Assembly: GCA_005776545.1 (NCBI GenBank)
Contig: SXOY01000201.1
Span: forward strand, 1 to 11,338
Source of the DNA: Planctomycetia bacterium
Lineage (GTDB): Bacteria; Planctomycetota; Phycisphaerae; Phycisphaerales; UBA1924
Reading direction: 5' to 3'
Length of the DNA: 11,338 nt
In this document: positions 8,601 through 11,338 of the stretch, piece by piece
Numbering within the stretch: position 1 is the first letter of the stretch
Layout: each line of letters starts with the position of its first letter
The notes under the pieces: model-generated
What the model was told of the DNA's origin: nothing
The model's input: the letters and a program-made list of their open reading frames with translations, nothing else
Database searches by the model: none
Position numbers and translations under genes: made by a program

Positions 8601-8834
8601 CAATTCCAGGTAACTTCGGACGGAACAAATCGCGTGATTTCGATACTGGCTGGCGATTGGTCAGGAGTATGCGCTGCCGATTTCAATTCAGATGGCACGG
8701 TTGATTTCTTTGATTATTTGGATTTTGTAGAGTCGTTCGCCACTGGCGCAGTGCATGCGGATTTCAACGGTGACAGGGTGATCGACTTTTTTGACTATCT
8801 TGATTTTGTAAATGCGTTCAGTGTTGGCTGCTGA
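5604..8834 (+). CDS. Large secreted protein: MAM-like domain, parallel beta-helix, Ig-like domains, GC-type dockerin
   Basis: The protein has 1076 residues. The signal peptide is at 1-23 (cut TFA|Q). Residues about 25-210 form a beta-sandwich domain ending in LNFFLDDLVLV, typical of MAM/cleaved-adhesin ('choice-of-anchor J'-like) domains. Residues about 235-715 are a right-handed parallel beta-helix. They contain repeated G/N-[N/S]-x-F-x-[N/D] turns (EGNTFHDS, SSNTFVNN, HDCVFSNN, SKSRFVNN) and end in AWWDSPTGP...NPSGTGQS, a well-known closing motif of such helices. Three Ig/cadherin-like units follow, starting at DHPPVV (721), DHPPQV (822) and DEAPVI (915). The last has the ITWTASDDRGI...SYDGGESW...YNWQLP pattern of a common bacterial Ig-like domain. 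Residues 1023-1076 are the dockerin, with Arg replacing the Gly in loop 2 (DFNGDR). Beta-helices often bind or cleave polysaccharides, but I see no clear polysaccharide-lyase catalytic residues. I infer a surface adhesin or glycan-binding protein. It starts 12 bases after the previous stop. Confidence 0.9.
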   Translation: MRVVNTFLGACLLVLGASGSTFAQVYSNGLDTVGFSGVTGPSNLLSSGWTFPYVFDAGLSHNWWEQAPRHSGHPAAWEGSGFLAAGISVPPFGTQAYVQWAILPPLSGQAAGQVLTGYIRGFTGTPGPGSVEVRYSPTGGTGTGGTTSSVGDFTQILDTNSNGSMLAWEQFQAAVPGNGRIAFRWHGTISGGFSGTSLNFFLDDLVLVNDPNAPRMPQPGETVHWTPRMNPIRINTLQTVPRGGTLVIDAGVQIFFDSIALGEPEGGITAMGGVIRLEGTSAAPVLLRRGVNTSKVPGISVGAVGSFDSQGYYTGNAGTSGSLMAEYVDSDVSIVAGKSATLMVRNCFVHRDAEIDWFSMTDSQFQVPRVQTHFATALVQDCAFHNAIAQFGDSLFRIFGCDFDNSRLNVIRFPIAQTAVIEGNTFHDSPVVAPLELDGYDVHISSSNTFVNNFAAVSLRGAGLTPDSVVPATGNVENRVLFTGSSNAMDIVGPMTLPPMSMPYRLWAGMVEGQQFDSRVSCLAGTTIEMDPDTYLSFQGVARFEVLGTPEAPVRFIQSVPGQPWITFQTISNPPLIVRNGIFDGGIYGVGGGDTRFTVHDCVFSNNTEGVRSGDYGAAIISKSRFVNNGIGIHSIWGGGQGTFAEGVFWEYGAANASAFEGNVQGTAVMQPYANTSWMRNAWWDSPTGPTSPSNPSGTGQSASFGVDVLPYRTVAVNFNDHPPVVRVKQVAYQRKLRLGTKIFLHWDARDDGSIVSQRLERLPVYGFRDPITVNVNIPTAARSVELTLIPDGYATQVYRIVSVDNTGQEGFDDYHISIAEDHPPQVNFLTDLSGGYRVGEEFSVRTSMAPTEVQLHIDDQLNDMQPRGTLGLEAIFNTVPAVSTDLARFAANFGNEPHYSPYFTIRPQIGFGDEAPVIAMTSPVAGESYSGGSVVPITWTASDDRGIRSFDLQASYDGGESWHVFAAELAGTAVGYNWQLPASTGIADVRIRVIARDSQFQVTSDGTNRVISILAGDWSGVCAADFNSDGTVDFFDYLDFVESFATGAVHADFNGDRVIDFFDYLDFVNAFSVGC
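8689..8717 (+). repeat. Second copy of the 29-base dockerin stretch
   Basis: Identical to 3962-3990 over 29 bases, about 4.7 kb downstream, inside the first dockerin loop of the beta-helix protein. Flanking bases diverge mainly at synonymous positions. Confidence 0.7.
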
Positions 8835-8839
8835 AAGGA
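8834..8839 (+). promoter_or_regulatory. Ribosome binding site for the Asp-box propeller gene
   Basis: AAAGGA begins on the last base of the previous stop codon and lies 7 bases before the ATG at 8847. This indicates tight coupling of the two genes. Confidence 0.75.
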
Positions 8840-8846
8840 ACTTTCG

Positions 8847-11338
8847 ATGAATTTTCCAATTGTGTCTGCCGTCTTCTTCATACTGCTTTCGACGATGTCC
8901 GAGGCGCAGCTCGTCGCCCAATCTCCATCTCCCACCGGCCGCAACCTCGGCGGGGTCGCCTTCAACTCACCGACGCACGGGTTCATTGTCGGTGACAATC
9001 ATCATTTGCTTGAGACCTTTGATGGTGGCGAAACATGGATCACGCGGATGGCCACAGAGCTTTCATCCGACCCGTTCTACACAATCACTTTCGCAAGTCC
9101 AACGCATGGGTACCTGGCAGGGAACAACCAGGATGCGTATCGCACGGTGGATGGCGGGGCAACTTGGATCCAGATGAACAACTTTCTGGCTGGATCGGTG
9201 CGTCGGTTTGACTTTGTTTCGCCGACGATCGGTTACGCTGGATACAACGGTGCGATCACTGCAACGACCGATGGTGGGCTTACGTGGAGCATTCGCGGCG
9301 CCTACCCAGATGCGGTCATCACATTCGGAATGGACTTCCGCGATGCCAACATGGGTTTGATTGCTGGCATTCGTTCGACCCCGCATCATGATCAGGGTAT
9401 TTACCGCACTACCAACGGCGGCAGCACCGTAACGCCCGTTTCTGATGCCAACATCAATGCTGTTCTGTGGATTTCAGAGACGTCAGCAATTGCCGTTGGA
9501 CAGGACACGTGTCTGCGATCTGATGATGAGGGCGTGACTTGGTATCAGGCGGGCTTTGGAATCAGCACAGGCCTTGCCGCGATTTCGCGTGCGGGAAACA
9601 GCAACGTGATCTGCGGTGTCTCAACTGGTGGCGATATCTGGAAAAGCCCTGACCTGGGGTTTTCGTGGTATCAACTAGTTGAAGGTATGGGAGTGTTGCC
9701 GGCAGATTGGGCAATCACCATGTACGATGAGAACACTGGATACGTTGTCGGTGCCAGCGGCCTGACGTATCGAACAACCGATGCCGGCGAAACCTGGACG
9801 CTGCTCAATAACGGATGCGGAGATTCAATCACTGATATCGAGTTTTTCGGAGAGAGCTTTGGAATTGCCGTCACCAATCGTGGTTACGTGTTTCGTACAT
9901 CGGACGGTGGCCAGCATTGGGATGTCAAGATACTGAAAGTGACTGGCCAGCAGTTCGGCCGAGCTGAAGGATTGGATTCAATCTCGATCATTGATCAAGA
10001 CAACATCGTTGTTGCGGGTCTTGGTGGCTTGTGTTTCAGGTCCTATGACGGTGGTCACTCGTGGTACAACATTGGATATCCCGGAGCGCTACCGGGAAGT
10101 CTCTCGATCAACGATGTGAAATTTGTAGATAGTCTCACGGGCTATGTCACCGGAATGTTCCCCGGCGATTCCAATCTGTATGCCACGAATGACGGTGGTG
10201 CATCATGGAGCGAGGTTCCGGGACCAATGGGACTTGGTGCCGCAGTTGAACGCAAGGGCGATCGCATCTGGGTCGCTGTTGCATCAAACGTCATTGATCG
10301 CTCGTTCAACGCAGGTCAAACTTGGACCCGCACTTTTGTGCCCGGAGCCACGTTCTACATCCAGGACATGCAGTTCTTCGATCAGAATGTCGGCTATGCG
10401 GTTGGTACCTATGGCAACATCATTAAGACCACCAATGGTGGCGTGTCTTGGACTAGTCTGGCGCGATCAGATCTGGAAAGTTACTACTCGCTCACAGTTC
10501 TCAGTGCTGCAGAGGTGTGGATCATTGGTGCACGTGGCCCCAACGCGCCTATTACATTTCATCTGCACACAACCAACGGCGGTGCGAGTTGGACGCGAAC
10601 CGATGTCCCGCTGGGGTATGCCGAAGATCTCTCCAGCATTCACGCCAGCCCCGCTGGTCGAATCTGGCTTGCTGGTGGTTTCGGTAAGATCCTCGCCAGT
10701 TCTCCCACGATCCCGTTCCGCATGAGTTTGCCTGATGATGTGCCTCCGAATGTAACGAATAACACACCGGCGACAATACTGGTGCGAATCGTGCCTGGAG
10801 TTCAGACCGTTGTTCCTGGCTCGCCCACCATGTGGTTCCGTCCTTCACCAACAGACATTTATCAGACCATCGCGCTTGTGCATTTGGGAGGTGAGGACTA
10901 TCAGGCAACGCTACCTCCATTGCGCTGTACAGATACGCCACAGTTTTATTTTGAGGCATTGGGTTCGGGTGGTGCGAGAATATCACTTCCTGACAACGCG
11001 CCCACAGTCGTTCTCTCAACGCGTGTTGGTACCTATGACCCTGCTGCCACACTTCTCGATGTCGGATTTGAGAGTGGGCTTCCAACTGGTTGGACCACAA
11101 CTGGTCTCTGGCATGTTTCATCAACCTGCGTGCCGCCCGCGGGATCGTGCGGCAGCGGGGCACGGGCGTATTACGGACGAGATGCAACATGCACATTTAA
11201 CACAGGAGCTACTACATTTGGCAGCCTCATCAGTGCGCCGATCACCCTCCCCGCACTTCTTCCTGGGCAACACATTACACTTTCGTATTGCCACGGACTT
11301 GATACTGAGAACGGCGAAAACGGTGTATCCGACTATGA
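8847..11338 (+). CDS. Secreted Asp-box/BNR (Ycf48-like) beta-propeller protein, C-terminus outside window
   Basis: I read the frame from the ATG at 8847 to the window edge: 830 whole codons, no stop. Residues 1-20 are a signal peptide (MNFPIVSAVFFILLSTMSEA|Q). Thirteen Asp-box-like motifs ([D/N]-x-G-x-[T/S]-W and close variants) start at residues 59, 102, 142, 190, 227, 269, 312, 353, 401, 449, 488, 530 and 577, spaced 37-48 residues. Each is preceded by strands like G-Y-[L/V/A]-x-G. This is the repeat of BNR sialidase-type and Ycf48/Hcf136-type propellers. Copy 4 (NGGSTV) has lost the Trp. No sialidase arginine triad or catalytic Tyr/Glu could be assigned, so I do not call it an enzyme. Residues about 640-735 are an Ig-like domain (PGSPTMWFRPSP...YQATLPPLRC...QFYFEA), and a MAM-like domain begins at about 741 (FESGLPTGW). 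It starts 12 bases after the previous gene. A C-terminal dockerin is expected beyond the window. Confidence 0.88.
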   Translation, partial: MNFPIVSAVFFILLSTMSEAQLVAQSPSPTGRNLGGVAFNSPTHGFIVGDNHHLLETFDGGETWITRMATELSSDPFYTITFASPTHGYLAGNNQDAYRTVDGGATWIQMNNFLAGSVRRFDFVSPTIGYAGYNGAITATTDGGLTWSIRGAYPDAVITFGMDFRDANMGLIAGIRSTPHHDQGIYRTTNGGSTVTPVSDANINAVLWISETSAIAVGQDTCLRSDDEGVTWYQAGFGISTGLAAISRAGNSNVICGVSTGGDIWKSPDLGFSWYQLVEGMGVLPADWAITMYDENTGYVVGASGLTYRTTDAGETWTLLNNGCGDSITDIEFFGESFGIAVTNRGYVFRTSDGGQHWDVKILKVTGQQFGRAEGLDSISIIDQDNIVVAGLGGLCFRSYDGGHSWYNIGYPGALPGSLSINDVKFVDSLTGYVTGMFPGDSNLYATNDGGASWSEVPGPMGLGAAVERKGDRIWVAVASNVIDRSFNAGQTWTRTFVPGATFYIQDMQFFDQNVGYAVGTYGNIIKTTNGGVSWTSLARSDLESYYSLTVLSAAEVWIIGARGPNAPITFHLHTTNGGASWTRTDVPLGYAEDLSSIHASPAGRIWLAGGFGKILASSPTIPFRMSLPDDVPPNVTNNTPATILVRIVPGVQTVVPGSPTMWFRPSPTDIYQTIALVHLGGEDYQATLPPLRCTDTPQFYFEALGSGGARISLPDNAPTVVLSTRVGTYDPAATLLDVGFESGLPTGWTTTGLWHVSSTCVPPAGSCGSGARAYYGRDATCTFNTGATTFGSLISAPITLPALLPGQHITLSYCHGLDTENGENGVSDY

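Noticed and set aside
8900..8985. Short G/C-ending codon patch at the start of the Asp-box gene
   Set aside because: Only about 30 codons and not as extreme as 4300-5400. It could be chance and does not by itself support another swapped module.
10552..11196. Reverse-strand open frame of 214 codons
   Set aside because: It overlaps the uninterrupted 830-codon Asp-box frame on the + strand, which has a signal peptide and repeated domains.
2..11338. CRISPR arrays, tRNA or rRNA genes, insertion sequences
   Set aside because: No regularly spaced repeats with unique spacers, no clover-leaf candidate, and no transposase or terminal inverted repeats were seen. The repeats present are coding repeats of dockerin modules.

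Overview
The window is a single-strand run of seven large secreted-protein genes, all on the + strand. The organism is most likely a planctomycete of the Phycisphaerae/Phycisphaerales type. The main reason is that six consecutive proteins end in the same 54-residue double EF-hand module, which starts with Cys and finishes with a C-terminal Gly-Cys. This matches what is annotated in that group as a 'GC-type dockerin domain'. The DCNxNxxPDxCD-type calcium repeat in the first protein and the HAF-repeat proteins fit the same group. No RNA gene, mobile element, CRISPR array, transporter, regulator or cytoplasmic enzyme is visible.

Layout: (1) 2-397 is the C-terminal end of a VCBS/FG-GAP-like protein with dockerin. 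(2-4) 423-1652, 1692-2915 and 2941-4107 are three paralogous HAF-repeat proteins, each with a signal peptide, seven HAF-like motifs and a dockerin. (5) 4221-5591 is a different beta-rich repeat protein. Its central part is strikingly richer in G/C-ending codons than its neighbours, while its signal-peptide and dockerin ends look local. (6) 5604-8834 is a 1076-residue protein with a MAM/jelly-roll-like domain, a right-handed beta-helix, three Ig-like domains and a dockerin. (7) 8847 to the window edge is an open frame of 830 codons with thirteen Asp-box repeats, an Ig-like domain and the start of a MAM-like domain. Its C-terminus lies outside the window.

Gene spacing is 25, 39, 25, 113, 12 and 12 bases, each start has a purine-rich ribosome binding site, and no terminator hairpin was seen between genes. 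The set could therefore be one transcript, with a possible break only at the 113-base gap before gene 5. Every protein whose start is visible has a signal peptide, and five of the six have Gln directly after the predicted cleavage site. Together the genes look like a tandem array of surface-displayed or secreted beta-propeller, beta-helix and Ig proteins that share one C-terminal attachment or sorting module. The receptor for that module (a cohesin or anchoring factor) is not in this window, and the ligands of the proteins cannot be told from sequence.

The most interesting points are the constant Cys-to-Cys dockerin module reused on unrelated bodies, the composition mosaic of gene 5, and signs that dockerin segments have been exchanged between neighbouring genes.
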